The notes under the pieces are model-generated. The model searched no databases. It was given only the letters and a program-made list of their open reading frames with translations, and was not told where the DNA came from. A stretch of DNA of 64,000 bases from Marinobacter sp. ATCH36 (GTDB taxonomy: Bacteria; Pseudomonadota; Gammaproteobacteria; Pseudomonadales; Oleiphilaceae), in contig NZ_JAMJPL010000002.1 in assembly GCF_023555055.1 (NCBI RefSeq), positions 496,001 through 560,000 on the forward strand, in the 5' to 3' direction. Position 1 is the first letter of the stretch; every line of letters starts with the position of its first letter. Below are positions 18,629 through 26,787 of this stretch, piece after piece. The translations under genes were made by a program, and so were the position numbers.

Positions 18629-19666
18629 TCAGGGACAAGGGTAAGTGTGCTCCCGGTTGAGGTCCTCAATCGCCTCAAGCACATTTTCATTCAGGGAAAC
18701 CGACGCCGACCCGAGATTTTCCCGAAGCTGCTCCAGAGTGGTGGCCCCGATGATATTGCTGGTTACAAAATCACGGCTGGTGACATACGCGAGCGCCATC
18801 TGCACCGGGGAAAGCCCGTAGCTGGCCGCGAGGTCTACATAGGCACGGGTAGCTTCGGCACCGCGACCGCTGGTGTAACGGGTGAACCGCTCATACAGGG
18901 TCATCCGTGCTCCCTCAGGGCGTTTGCCATCCAGGTATTTGCCGGAGAGCATACCGAATGCCAGGGGCGAATAAGCCAGCAGACCCACCTGCTCACGGCA
19001 TGCGATTTCCGCCATTCCGACTTCAAAGGTACGGTTGAGCAGGTTGTAAGGGTTCTGAATGCTGACAATTCGGGGCCAGTTGCGCTCGCGGGAAAGACGC
19101 AAGTATTCATTAGTGCCCCAGGGTGTTTCATTGGACACGCCAATATGGCGGACCTTTCCTTCTTCCACCAGTTCAGCCAACGCGCCGAGCGTCTCTTCAA
19201 TGGCGGTGGCCTGTTCATCCGCACTGTGCCTGTAACCCAGCGTGCCGAAAAAGTTGGCATTACGGTCCGGCCAATGCACCTGGTAAAGGTCAATATAATC
19301 TGTCTGAAGCCGGCGCAGGCTGTCTTCGCAGGCCTGGCGGATATGATCCCGCGTCAGGCGGGGACCGTTACGCAGATATTTCAGGCCATTACCCGGCCCG
19401 GCCACCTTGGAAGCAATTACCAGGTCATCCCGGCGACCGCGCCTGGCAAGCCAGTTACCCAGATACGTTTCCGTCAGACCCTGTGTCTCGGGCCGTGGCG
19501 GCACCGGGTACATCTCCGCCGCATCAATAAAATTAACACCTTCGGCTGTCGCCAGATCCAACTGCTCAAAAGCCTGCTGTTGGCTGTTCTGCTCTCCCCA
19601 GGTCATGGTACCCAGGCAGATCTCGCTGACATCAATATCGGTCCTGCCCAGTTTGCGGGTTTTCAT
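18629..19666 (-). CDS. Aldo/keto reductase, Tas-like
   Basis: 345 residues. The catalytic tetrad of the superfamily is visible: Asp and Tyr in FIDAAEMYPVPPR, Lys in VIASKVAG and His in LYQVHWPD. NADPH-binding residues lie near the C-terminal SNIIGATTLEQLREN. The sequence strongly resembles E. coli Tas, whose physiological substrate is unknown. GGGAGGAG lies just before the ATG at 19666, so the longer in-frame start at 19726 is rejected. It is divergent from the glycosyltransferase gene, whose PHO box lies in the shared gap. Confidence 0.92.
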   Translation of the reverse strand: MKTRKLGRTDIDVSEICLGTMTWGEQNSQQQAFEQLDLATAEGVNFIDAAEMYPVPPRPETQGLTETYLGNWLARRGRRDDLVIASKVAGPGNGLKYLRNGPRLTRDHIRQACEDSLRRLQTDYIDLYQVHWPDRNANFFGTLGYRHSADEQATAIEETLGALAELVEEGKVRHIGVSNETPWGTNEYLRLSRERNWPRIVSIQNPYNLLNRTFEVGMAEIACREQVGLLAYSPLAFGMLSGKYLDGKRPEGARMTLYERFTRYTSGRGAEATRAYVDLAASYGLSPVQMALAYVTSRDFVTSNIIGATTLEQLRENLGSASVSLNENVLEAIEDLNREHTYPCP

Positions 19667-19719
19667 ATCTCCTCCCGAATTCGCAGTTGAAAAAGCTGGC
19701 CGCTGAAAGGGTAAAGGGA

Positions 19720-19748
19720 TTGTCACGGAAATGTCCCGGAACTGTCAC
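19720..19748 (+). promoter_or_regulatory. PHO box with three 11-bp-spaced repeats upstream of the glycosyltransferase gene
   Basis: TTGTCAC (19720-19726), ATGTCCC (19731-19737) and CTGTCAC (19742-19748) are separated by GGAA twice, giving exact 11-bp periodicity as in PhoB sites (consensus CTGTCAT). A -10-like CATAGT follows at about 19759-19764, the spacing expected when PhoB replaces the -35 contact. It is the strongest such site I see in the window. Confidence 0.75.
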
Positions 19749-19770
19749 GCCGGATTTTCATAGTAGGGGC

Positions 19771-21018
19771 ATGAAAGAGAACAACGCAGGAAACAACGTG
19801 ACCGGAATCACCCAGGCTTCAGGGCACAGGCTTCACATTACCATTGTTTCGGAGACCTTTCCTCCGGAAATCAATGGCGTGGCCAACACGCTGAGGTATT
19901 TATGCCTGGGGCTGATGCGACGCGGGCACCGGGTTACGATTATCCGCCCCCGCCAGGGTGATGAGTCAAAAGGCGAATTTCTCGAGACAGGAGAATGCCT
20001 GTTCTCACAGGAATATGTCGTTACCGGTCTGCCAATTCCGGGGTATAGTGACTTGAGATTCGGGGTCGCCCGCCCGGGCTACCTGGCTTCGATCTGGAAG
20101 CGTCAGCGCCCGGACGCTATCTATGTAGCGACCCAGGGGCCCCTTGGTGTTGCCGCGGTTTCAGCAGCGCGGCGTGTTGGCGTACCGGTCAGCTCCGGTT
20201 TTCACACCAACTTCCACGCCTACAGCCGCTACTACGGCGCCAGTTTTCTGGAAAAGCTGATATGCGCCTATGGTCGATGGTTCCACAACCGAACCGCCCT
20301 TACCCTGGTGCCCACCCGGAAGATAGCCCGAACCACCGCTGATATGGGCATCCACCCCACTTCGGTGTGGAGTCGTGGTGTCGACTGTGGCCGTTTTACG
20401 CCCCAAAAGCGCGACCAGGCATTGCGACAGCAGTGGGGGCTGCAACCCAGCGACCGCGCGATTCTCTACGTCGGCCGACTGGCACCTGAAAAGAACCTGC
20501 GGATGGCCGTGTCCTGCTTCGAGCGTATTCGCGGCCTGCATCCCAACGCCAGATTTATCCTGGTGGGTGATGGGCCAATGCGCAAGCGTCTGGCAGAACG
20601 CCATCCCGACTATGTGTTTGCCGGCAACCGCCGGGGCGAAGACCTGGCCCGCCACTATGCGTCCGGCGATATTTTTCTGTTTCCCAGTAAAACCGACACC
20701 TTTGGCAACGTGGTTACAGAAGCAATGGCCAGTGGCCTAGCAGTTGTTGCCTTCGATGATGCCGCCGCCAGCGAGCACATTCGACACGGAGACAACGGCA
20801 TGAAAGCACACCTGCTCGATGACGAAAGCTTCGTGGACCATGCCCTGCGCCTGGCCGACCAGCCAACACTGATGAGCAGGATTCGCGCCCAGGCGCGACT
20901 GGACGCACTGGAACTGGACTGGGCAGCGCAAATCGATCAGTTCGAGCAGGTGATACTGACCCAACCACATAGGACTCACTACAATGCCATCAAACAGCAA
21001 GGCATCTCGCTTCTTTAG
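19771..21018 (+). CDS. GT4-family glycosyltransferase, probably acting on a membrane lipid
   Basis: 415 residues from this ATG. The N-terminal Rossmann half contains IVSETFPPEINGVANTLRYL, typical of GT4 enzymes that transfer glucose, mannose or glucuronate to diacylglycerol. The nucleotide-sugar half carries VGRLAPEKNLRMAVSCF and the E(D)x7E-type motif SKTDTFGNVVTEAMASG. The PHO box and the overlapping PAP2 phosphatase gene suggest synthesis of phosphate-free glycolipids from diacylglycerol. The predicted -10 would start the RNA near 19771, so the GTG at 19798, 6 nt after AGGA, may be the true start (406 residues). The sugar and acceptor are not determined. Confidence 0.85.
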   Translation: MKENNAGNNVTGITQASGHRLHITIVSETFPPEINGVANTLRYLCLGLMRRGHRVTIIRPRQGDESKGEFLETGECLFSQEYVVTGLPIPGYSDLRFGVARPGYLASIWKRQRPDAIYVATQGPLGVAAVSAARRVGVPVSSGFHTNFHAYSRYYGASFLEKLICAYGRWFHNRTALTLVPTRKIARTTADMGIHPTSVWSRGVDCGRFTPQKRDQALRQQWGLQPSDRAILYVGRLAPEKNLRMAVSCFERIRGLHPNARFILVGDGPMRKRLAERHPDYVFAGNRRGEDLARHYASGDIFLFPSKTDTFGNVVTEAMASGLAVVAFDDAAASEHIRHGDNGMKAHLLDDESFVDHALRLADQPTLMSRIRAQARLDALELDWAAQIDQFEQVILTQPHRTHYNAIKQQGISLL

Positions 21019-21559
21019 CCTGGTAGACCAGCGGGAGTTCGCCCTCTGCCAGTCCATCAACAGCAGCTTGAGATTCCGCCCGGTCCAGGGTTACTTTCAG
21101 GTAGTGAGCCGTTTGGGTGACGGCTGGTTTTGGTATCTGGTAATCCTGGCCATGCCGCTAATCAGTCCGCAGGATGGACTGGCCATTGCGTTGCTGATGG
21201 TGGCCACCGGGCTGATCTGCACCATAAGCTACAAGCTGTTAAAACGCTGGCTGATCCGCGAGCGACCGTTCATCTCTTTTCCATCGATCAATTGCGGTAC
21301 CCCGCCCCTGGACCGCTACAGTTTCCCGTCGGGCCACACTTTGCATGCTGTCTGTTTCAATACTGTGCTGGCGATGACCATGCCAGAGTTGGCCTGGATC
21401 CTCCTGCCATTCACCCTGAGTGTTGCCGCTTCCCGTGTGGTACTGGGGCTGCATTACCCCAGTGACGTTGCCGCCGGCGCATTGATCGGTGGTTGTCTGG
21501 GACTGCTGTCGGTAAGCTGTCTTTCTGGTGTGTTCAGTCAAATAGCCGCAACTGCATAA
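20984..21559 (+). CDS. PAP2-family membrane phosphatase
   Basis: 191 residues with four to five membrane segments and all three PAP2 motifs: KRWLIRERP (KxxxxxxRP), SFPSGHT (PSGH) and [12 protein letters not shown] (SRxxxxxHxxxD, catalytic His). Such enzymes dephosphorylate phosphatidate or undecaprenyl pyrophosphate in the membrane. The start lies 35 bp inside the glycosyltransferase gene, so the two are translationally coupled, and conversion of phosphatidate to the diacylglycerol acceptor is a natural guess. Its last 26 bp overlap the 3' end of convergent dinB. Confidence 0.88.
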   Translation: MPSNSKASRFFSLVDQREFALCQSINSSLRFRPVQGYFQVVSRLGDGWFWYLVILAMPLISPQDGLAIALLMVATGLICTISYKLLKRWLIRERPFISFPSINCGTPPLDRYSFPSGHTLHAVCFNTVLAMTMPELAWILLPFTLSVAASRVVLGLHYPSDVAAGALIGGCLGLLSVSCLSGVFSQIAATA

Positions 21560-22598
21560 CCGGCGATTCATCACTGCGGAACCGCACTCCCAGCCCCAAT
21601 AGACGCACGGGGCGCTCTGCATCAGTGATCAGCTCATCAAGTAAAGGCTGATAATCTTCCATTGCTGGCTCCCGAATCTGTTCCCGCACCCGTTCCAGGG
21701 TGTGAGTAGAGAAATCGCTGTAACGGATCTTTATAAACAGCTTGTGAATGGGTTTGTGGGCAGCCTTGCGGTTCAGCCTCAGGTTCAGGTCTGCCACCAG
21801 TGATGCCATTACCGATTCACAGGCACGCTTGTCCGGCAAATCCTGGGAAAAGGTACGCTCCACGCTGACAGACTTGGCGATGCGCGACACCACGACATCG
21901 CGATCGTCCCGGCCATAGGCCATTTCCCGCAATCGATACCCCTGTTTGCCAAACTTTTCCAGCAGGACATCGGTGGGAATACTCTGGAGATCGCCGCAAG
22001 TGGCGACGCCCAACCCATGCAGTTTGCCGGCGGTTACCTGCCCGACACCGAACAGCTTTTCGACCTTGAGGTCCTGCACAAAACCATCCACGTCCTCGGG
22101 ACGAATCACAAACAGGCCATCAGGCTTTTGCCAGTCGCTGGCAATCTTTGCCAGAAACTTGTTGGGAGCCACACCCGCAGAGATGGTAATGCCCACTTCG
22201 TCCTTCACCCGCTGCCTGAGATGCTGTGCCATCAGGGTCGCGCTGCCCTTGTGATCACTCACATCGCTGACGTCAAGAAAGGCTTCATCCAGGGATAAAG
22301 GCTCCACCAGGTCAGTCAGTTCCCGCAGTATCGCCATCACCTGTTTCGACACCGCCCGATAGCGGGCCATGTCAGGTGGCACTGTAACCAGCCCCGGGCA
22401 AAGACGCCGTGCCTCACCACCAGGCATGGCCGACCGAACCCCGAAGGCCCTCGCCTTATAGTTGCAGGTGGTGACAACGCCCCGGCCGCCCTCGCCGCCC
22501 ACCGCCAGGGGAACGTCGCTCAACGAGGGATCGTCCCGCATCTCCACGGCAGCGTAGAAGCAGTCACAATCTACATGGATAATCTTGCGCTGGGCCAT
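21534..22598 (-). CDS. dinB: DNA polymerase IV (Y-family translesion polymerase)
   Basis: 354 residues. The N-terminal [17 protein letters not shown] carries the first metal-binding Asp, and [10 protein letters not shown] carries the catalytic Asp-Glu pair. An HhH region ([14 protein letters not shown]) and a little-finger domain with TFSQDL follow. The C-terminus ([10 protein letters not shown]) ends in the beta-clamp binding QLRLF. It bypasses lesions with low fidelity. The LexA box at 22622-22637, 23 bp before the ATG, puts it under SOS control. Confidence 0.97.
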   Translation of the reverse strand: MAQRKIIHVDCDCFYAAVEMRDDPSLSDVPLAVGGEGGRGVVTTCNYKARAFGVRSAMPGGEARRLCPGLVTVPPDMARYRAVSKQVMAILRELTDLVEPLSLDEAFLDVSDVSDHKGSATLMAQHLRQRVKDEVGITISAGVAPNKFLAKIASDWQKPDGLFVIRPEDVDGFVQDLKVEKLFGVGQVTAGKLHGLGVATCGDLQSIPTDVLLEKFGKQGYRLREMAYGRDDRDVVVSRIAKSVSVERTFSQDLPDKRACESVMASLVADLNLRLNRKAAHKPIHKLFIKIRYSDFSTHTLERVREQIREPAMEDYQPLLDELITDAERPVRLLGLGVRFRSDESPVMQLRLFD

Positions 22599-22621
22599 GA
22601 CTCTTCAATCGGGTAGATTAT

Positions 22622-22637
22622 CTGTACATATGTACAG
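22622..22637. promoter_or_regulatory. LexA (SOS) box of dinB
   Basis: CTGTACATATGTACAG is a perfect 16-bp palindrome with the CTGT-N8-ACAG frame of gammaproteobacterial LexA operators. It lies 23 bp upstream of dinB and could in principle also touch the divergent DUF1244 gene 75 bp away. Confidence 0.92.
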
Positions 22638-22712
22638 CCTTGTATCTTACGGTAACATGCCGAAAATGTCAGGAGTTCTCAACGTCAACTCCAGCAACCG
22701 GTGCAAGCAATC

Positions 22713-22994
22713 ATGACAAACACTATCCCGGAACAGTCACAGACAGAAATCGAAGCGGCCGCATTTCGAAAACTGGTCAGTCACCTGCGTGAACACACTG
22801 AGGTGCAGAATATTGACCTGATGAATCTGGCAGGATTCTGTCGCAACTGTCTTTCCAAGTGGTATCGCGCAGAAGCCGCCGAAAAAGGCTTTGAGCTGTC
22901 AGACCCGGAAGCCCGGGAAATCATTTACGGGATGCCCTACGAGCAGTGGAAAGCCCGATATCAGACAGGTCCCAAAAAGGACCACCACGAATGA
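22713..22994 (+). CDS. DUF1244 family protein
   Basis: 93 residues. The core FRKLVSHLREHTEVQNIDLM, LAGFCRNCLSKWYRAEA and the IIYGMPYEQWKARYQ ending are characteristic of DUF1244, a small alpha-helical family widespread in proteobacteria, with conserved CRNC. Its function is unknown; the paired cysteines could bind metal. The ATG at 22713 has no strong ribosome site. An in-frame GTG four codons upstream is possible. It shares an ATGA overlap with the next gene and heads a unit that runs into minC. Confidence 0.85.
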   Translation: MTNTIPEQSQTEIEAAAFRKLVSHLREHTEVQNIDLMNLAGFCRNCLSKWYRAEAAEKGFELSDPEAREIIYGMPYEQWKARYQTGPKKDHHE

Positions 22995-23380
22995 ACCTCA
23001 ACGACGCGGTGCGCATACACCTGGCGTCGGTAGACGCCGGCCACGGCGATTTTGATGACACCCTGGCTCTGATTGAGCGTTTTTTCGAGTATCAGCCCAC
23101 CGGCTTCTACAACGGCCCTCTGTACAATGGTGCTGGCGAGAATTCCGGCTCCTGTCGGGTTTTTTCGCTGGCTCAGTACTGCAACCTGGCCGAGTCTGAT
23201 ACCTTGCGCCTGTTTGCGCAGCATTACCGGCAGGTTCTGGATGAGCCGACGGGCGAAAGCCATGGCAATATTCGCCAGTTTATCGGCACCGGCTGGTCCG
23301 GAATCCGCTTTGACGGCCCGGCGCTTCGCAAGCGCCCGGCTACCACCCAGGACGACACCACGGAAGAGACCCAGCCATGA
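22991..23380 (+). CDS. HopJ-type family protein
   Basis: 129 residues. The pattern FDDTLALIERFFEYQPTGFYNG, then NGAGENSGSCRVFSLAQ, LFAQHYRQVL and GWSGIRFDG matches the HopJ (HopPmaJ) family. These were first reported as type III effector candidates in Pseudomonas syringae but occur widely in free-living marine bacteria without secretion systems, so an effector role here is unlikely. It overlaps both neighbours by 4 bp (ATGA), linking it tightly to DUF1244 and minC. Confidence 0.85.
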   Translation: MNLNDAVRIHLASVDAGHGDFDDTLALIERFFEYQPTGFYNGPLYNGAGENSGSCRVFSLAQYCNLAESDTLRLFAQHYRQVLDEPTGESHGNIRQFIGTGWSGIRFDGPALRKRPATTQDDTTEETQP

Positions 23381-24141
23381 GCGAAACCGCCGTATCCGGG
23401 GTAAAGCAATGTTTCCAGCTCAAAAGTGCCAGCGTGTCCATGACGGCACTGGAGCTTTATTTTTTCGACGATGAAGATTTCGAAAGCACTCTGCGAGACA
23501 AAATCAGTCAGGCCCCGGGCTTTTTCAAGGATATTCCGCTGATTGTCAGCCTCGAGAAATACGAGGGTCTCAGCGGCGAACTGGATTTTTTCAAAATCAT
23601 CGGTGCCTGCCGCCGCCACAATATTCACGTTATCGGTGTGCGCGGCGGTAACGACGACCAGCGCCGGCTGGCGCGGGGTGCCTCCCTGGCACTGCTTCCC
23701 GGCGGCAACCAGAGGGACCGGGAGATTGACACCGGGCCAGAGACTGAAGCGGCCGATACCACAGACAGTCCGGCACTGGCAAAGGTCGAAACCCACGGCG
23801 AGCCGGCCCCGGCAAAAATTATCAATCAGCCCGTGCGCTCCGGGCAGCAGGTTTACGCCCCGGATGGTGACCTGATCATACTGGCACCGGTGCAGGCTGG
23901 TGCTGAAGTGCTGGCAGCTGGCAACGTGCATGTATACGGACCGCTACGCGGCCGGGCCCTGGCAGGCATTCATGGTGCCGAGCATGCGCGGATATTCTGC
24001 CAGTCTCTTGAAGCAGAGCTTGTGTCCATCGCCGGACACTATAAAATCTCCGAAGATCTTCAGGACAACGGCTGGAAAACCGCCGTCCAGATCCAGCTCA
24101 GGGATGATCTGCTGGTGGTAACGCCACTGGAAAAGGCCTGA
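23377..24141 (+). CDS. minC: Septum site-determining protein MinC
   Basis: 254 residues. The N-terminal FtsZ-inhibiting domain (about 1-105) is followed by an acidic, Pro-containing linker, and the C-terminal beta-helix domain that binds MinD begins near VRSGQQVYAPDGDLIILAPVQAGAEVLAAGNVHVYGPLRGRALAG. MinC blocks FtsZ polymerisation at the poles. It starts inside the HopJ-like gene's stop (ATGA), so min expression is coupled to the DUF1244-HopJ pair. minD follows after 65 bp. Confidence 0.96.
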   Translation: MSETAVSGVKQCFQLKSASVSMTALELYFFDDEDFESTLRDKISQAPGFFKDIPLIVSLEKYEGLSGELDFFKIIGACRRHNIHVIGVRGGNDDQRRLARGASLALLPGGNQRDREIDTGPETEAADTTDSPALAKVETHGEPAPAKIINQPVRSGQQVYAPDGDLIILAPVQAGAEVLAAGNVHVYGPLRGRALAGIHGAEHARIFCQSLEAELVSIAGHYKISEDLQDNGWKTAVQIQLRDDLLVVTPLEKA

Positions 24142-24206
24142 TCAGAACGTAACTACCCGCGCAGGCGGGGAAAACGACGAATCCACCGCAAAACAGGAAT
24201 GCAACC

Positions 24207-25019
24207 TTGGCTAGAATCATTGTCGTTACCTCAGGAAAAGGTGGCGTAGGTAAAACCACAACCAGCGCCTCTATCAGCACCGGGCTGGCAAAGCGTGGCC
24301 ACAAAACCGTGGTCATTGATTTTGACGTGGGCCTGCGCAACCTGGATCTCATCATGAACTGCGAACGCAGGGTGGTGTACGACTTCGTGAACGTGATCCA
24401 GGGCGAAGCCACGTTGAACCAGGCCCTGATCCGGGACAAACGGGTTGATACCCTCTATATACTGCCGGCGTCACAGACCCGGGAGAAGGAAGCCCTGACC
24501 AGAGAGGGCGTTGAAAAAGTAATCAACGAACTGTCTGAACGGTTTGACTACATTGTCTGTGATTCGCCCGCCGGCATTGAGCACGGTGCCCTGATGGCGC
24601 TTTACTATGCGGACGAAGCCGTGGTGGTCACCAACCCGGAAGTGTCTTCGGTTCGGGATTCCGACCGTATTCTGGGCATTCTTCAGAGCAAGTCCCGACG
24701 CGCCGAAATGGGCCAGGATCCGGTCAAGGAGCACCTGTTGCTGACTCGCTACAACCCGGACCGGGTGGCCAGGGGCGAAATGCTGTCAGTGGCCGACGTG
24801 GAGGAAATCCTTGCCATCCCCCTGCTGGGCGTGATTCCGGAATCGCAGATCGTACTGAACGCTTCCAACCAGGGGCTTCCCGTGATTCTTGAGGAAGACA
24901 GCGACGCCGGGCAGGCCTATGATGATGCAGTTGCCCGTCTGTTGGGTGAGGAGCGCGAGCATCGGTTTATGTCGTCCCAGAAAAAGGGTTTCTTCTCGCG
25001 GATGTTCAAGGGGGGCTGA
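24207..25019 (+). CDS. minD: Septum site-determining ATPase MinD
   Basis: 270 residues. It starts with TTG, preceded by AGGA at suitable spacing, directly at ARIIVVTSGKGGVGKTT, which holds the deviant Walker A motif. FDVGLRNLDLIMNCERRVVYD and CDSPAGIE follow, and the C-terminal amphipathic membrane-targeting helix (KKGFFSRMFKGG) is intact. MinD binds the membrane as ATP dimers, recruits MinC and is released by MinE. minE begins 3 bp after its stop. Confidence 0.98.
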   Translation: MARIIVVTSGKGGVGKTTTSASISTGLAKRGHKTVVIDFDVGLRNLDLIMNCERRVVYDFVNVIQGEATLNQALIRDKRVDTLYILPASQTREKEALTREGVEKVINELSERFDYIVCDSPAGIEHGALMALYYADEAVVVTNPEVSSVRDSDRILGILQSKSRRAEMGQDPVKEHLLLTRYNPDRVARGEMLSVADVEEILAIPLLGVIPESQIVLNASNQGLPVILEEDSDAGQAYDDAVARLLGEEREHRFMSSQKKGFFSRMFKGG

Positions 25020-25022
25020 CGG

Positions 25023-25277
25023 ATGAGTTTCTTCGACTATTTCAAGAGCAAGAAGAACAACCGGTCTGCCAGTGTTGCCAAGGAACGTCTGCAGATCATT
25101 GTTGCCCACGAGCGGGGCCAGCGGGAGCAGCCTGATTACCTTCCAGAGTTGCAGCGAGAACTGCTTGAGGTCATCCGCAAGTACGTTCAGATCAGCGATG
25201 ATATGGTGCAGGTGGAAGTCGACCGCAACGACAGCTGTTCAGTTCTGGAGCTGAACGTGACCCTGCCGGAACACTGA
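25023..25277 (+). CDS. minE: Cell division topological specificity factor MinE
   Basis: 84 residues. The N-terminal membrane/MinD-contact helix (MSFFDYF, then [14 protein letters not shown]) and the C-terminal dimerisation part with [16 protein letters not shown] are the standard two halves of MinE, which drives pole-to-pole oscillation of MinCD. A GC-rich hairpin follows at 25304. Confidence 0.97.
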   Translation: MSFFDYFKSKKNNRSASVAKERLQIIVAHERGQREQPDYLPELQRELLEVIRKYVQISDDMVQVEVDRNDSCSVLELNVTLPEH

Positions 25278-25303
25278 CCGGTCCCATCCTCTTTCCTCCG
25301 ACG

Positions 25304-25324
25304 CCCGGCAGGCCGCCTGCCGGG
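25304..25324 (+). terminator. GC-rich hairpin after minE
   Basis: A perfect 9-bp stem (CCCGGCAGG with CCTGCCGGG) around a CCG loop, 26 bp past the minE stop. The following bases GTCTGTCG are not a T-run, so it may be a weak terminator or an mRNA 3'-end structure. Confidence 0.45.
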
Positions 25325-25479
25325 GTCTGTCGATCCGCCCATCCTGGCCATCAAATCAGGCCAAAAGTTACCGACGCCATTTCAGTCAGTTACCCAGTTC
25401 ACAATCCCTCGATTACATCAGCCTGGCACGACTTTCCCCATGATAGACTCGCCCGGACATTTTCAAGGATGTGAAAACC

Positions 25480-26217
25480 ATGCAAAAACTGAGGGCTCCG
25501 GGCATTTACCGTCGGGTTTCCACACCGGCCATGCTACTTGCAGCCGCCATGGTATCAACAATGACAATGGCGCAACTGCCGGATGAAAATGCCGATGGCT
25601 GGAGCCTTCGCAAAGAAACCGACAACATCCGCGTATTCACCGTCGACCAGCCTGCCTCCAGCTTCCAGGCATTCAAGGCCGAAGCTGTTCTCGATGTACC
25701 CATTGAAAACCTCATGGCCGTCATGGTTAACCCACAGTCCTGCATGGAGTGGGTGCACAACTGCTCGGAATCCTACGCCTTTGGTGACGGCAGTTTTCAG
25801 GACCGCTATGCCTACTCTGTCAATGACATGCCCTGGCCGGTGACAGACCGGGATTACGTCATTCGCATTCGTACCCACGGCAACAAGAGCGACGGCGAAA
25901 TCGTAATGGACCTCAACGCCATCCCCGACCAGCGTGAAGAGGAAGGGGATTACGTTCGCGTCGACAAGTCCGACACCCTGTACCGGTTTATCCCCGAGGG
26001 CGACCAGACCCGCATGATCTGGGTGCAGCACACCAACCCCAACGGGGCGATACCCGGCTGGCTGGTAAACACGCTGCTGGTGGACATCCCCATCCGCTCA
26101 ATCGAGCAACTGGAACGTGTGGCCCGGTGGGACCGCTATCAGAACCACGAACTGGTTTACGACGACGGTGGCAGGCTGAAGGATGTCGCCCCCAAAAGCC
26201 AATCAGGGGATGACTAG
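25480..26217 (+). CDS. Exported START-domain lipid-binding-like protein
   Basis: 245 residues. An N-terminal signal peptide (hydrophobic stretch around AMLLAAAMVSTMTMA, cleavage likely near residue 32) is followed by a START fold over most of the protein: VDQPASSFQAFKAEAVLDVP, CMEWVHNCSESYAFG, RDYVIRIRTHG, VDIPIRSIEQLERVAR. START domains bind lipids in eukaryotes; bacterial secreted members are poorly studied. The ATG at 25480 follows AAGGA by 10 nt; an in-frame GTG at 25471 is too close to that site. It stands alone between minE and the CBS gene, and its promoter should lie in the 202-bp gap upstream. Confidence 0.85.
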   Translation: MQKLRAPGIYRRVSTPAMLLAAAMVSTMTMAQLPDENADGWSLRKETDNIRVFTVDQPASSFQAFKAEAVLDVPIENLMAVMVNPQSCMEWVHNCSESYAFGDGSFQDRYAYSVNDMPWPVTDRDYVIRIRTHGNKSDGEIVMDLNAIPDQREEEGDYVRVDKSDTLYRFIPEGDQTRMIWVQHTNPNGAIPGWLVNTLLVDIPIRSIEQLERVARWDRYQNHELVYDDGGRLKDVAPKSQSGDD

Positions 26218-26275
26218 TCAGTAAGTAACAGCTAAGCTCTTTTACATAGGACCTGTTAACGGAGCCGCATCGTAA

Positions 26276-26767
26276 ATGACCGTTCTCGCTTACGAAATCA
26301 TGACCCCGAGCATCAAGGCCGTACCCCAGTCATGGACGATGGACCGGCTGGCAAGATTCCTCACCGATAACGAGATCACCGGCAGCCCTGTTACCGATGA
26401 AAGCGGTGAGATCGTCGGTATTGCCACCCTCAAGGACATTACCGAATTCCGCTGGAACGCCAACCGCTCCGAGACCGACGCCCGCATGACACCCGAAGAA
26501 GAACAGGAAGCTCGGCGCCTGCGCATGGCTATTTTCGAGGAAATGGGCAAGGTACCAGTGGAAGTTCGCGACATCATGACACCCATCGTTTTATCGGTTG
26601 ACGAGCAGACGCCGGTGCGCGACATTGCCGATATGATGATGCGCGAACACCTGCACCGGATTTTCATCACCAAAAACGAAAAAATCACAGGTATTGTTAC
26701 CACGTACGACATGCTCAAACTGATCTCCGATCAGGAGCTCACCAACCGTTGTGCCGGGAACGGCTGA
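26276..26767 (+). CDS. Stand-alone CBS-pair protein
   Basis: 163 residues made of two CBS motifs. The first is AYEIMTPSIKAVPQSWTMDRLARFL with SPVTDESGEIVGIATLKDI; the second DIMTPIVLSVDEQTPVRDIADMM with KITGIVTTYDMLKLI. A charged helical insert lies between them. CBS pairs sense adenine nucleotides, but no partner domain is attached, so the target is unknown. The PIN-PhoH gene begins 20 bp downstream and is likely co-transcribed. Confidence 0.9.
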   Translation: MTVLAYEIMTPSIKAVPQSWTMDRLARFLTDNEITGSPVTDESGEIVGIATLKDITEFRWNANRSETDARMTPEEEQEARRLRMAIFEEMGKVPVEVRDIMTPIVLSVDEQTPVRDIADMMMREHLHRIFITKNEKITGIVTTYDMLKLISDQELTNRCAGNG

Positions 26768-26787
26768 CCAGAGAGGTATCACACCCT

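Noticed and set aside
22991..23380. HopJ-like gene as a sign of a type III secretion system
   Set aside because: No secretion genes are nearby, and the family is widespread in free-living bacteria; context points to the min operon.
26218..26275. Search for a PHO box ahead of the CBS/PhoH-type genes because of the PhoH name
   Set aside because: No CTGTCAT-like repeats at 11-bp spacing are visible.
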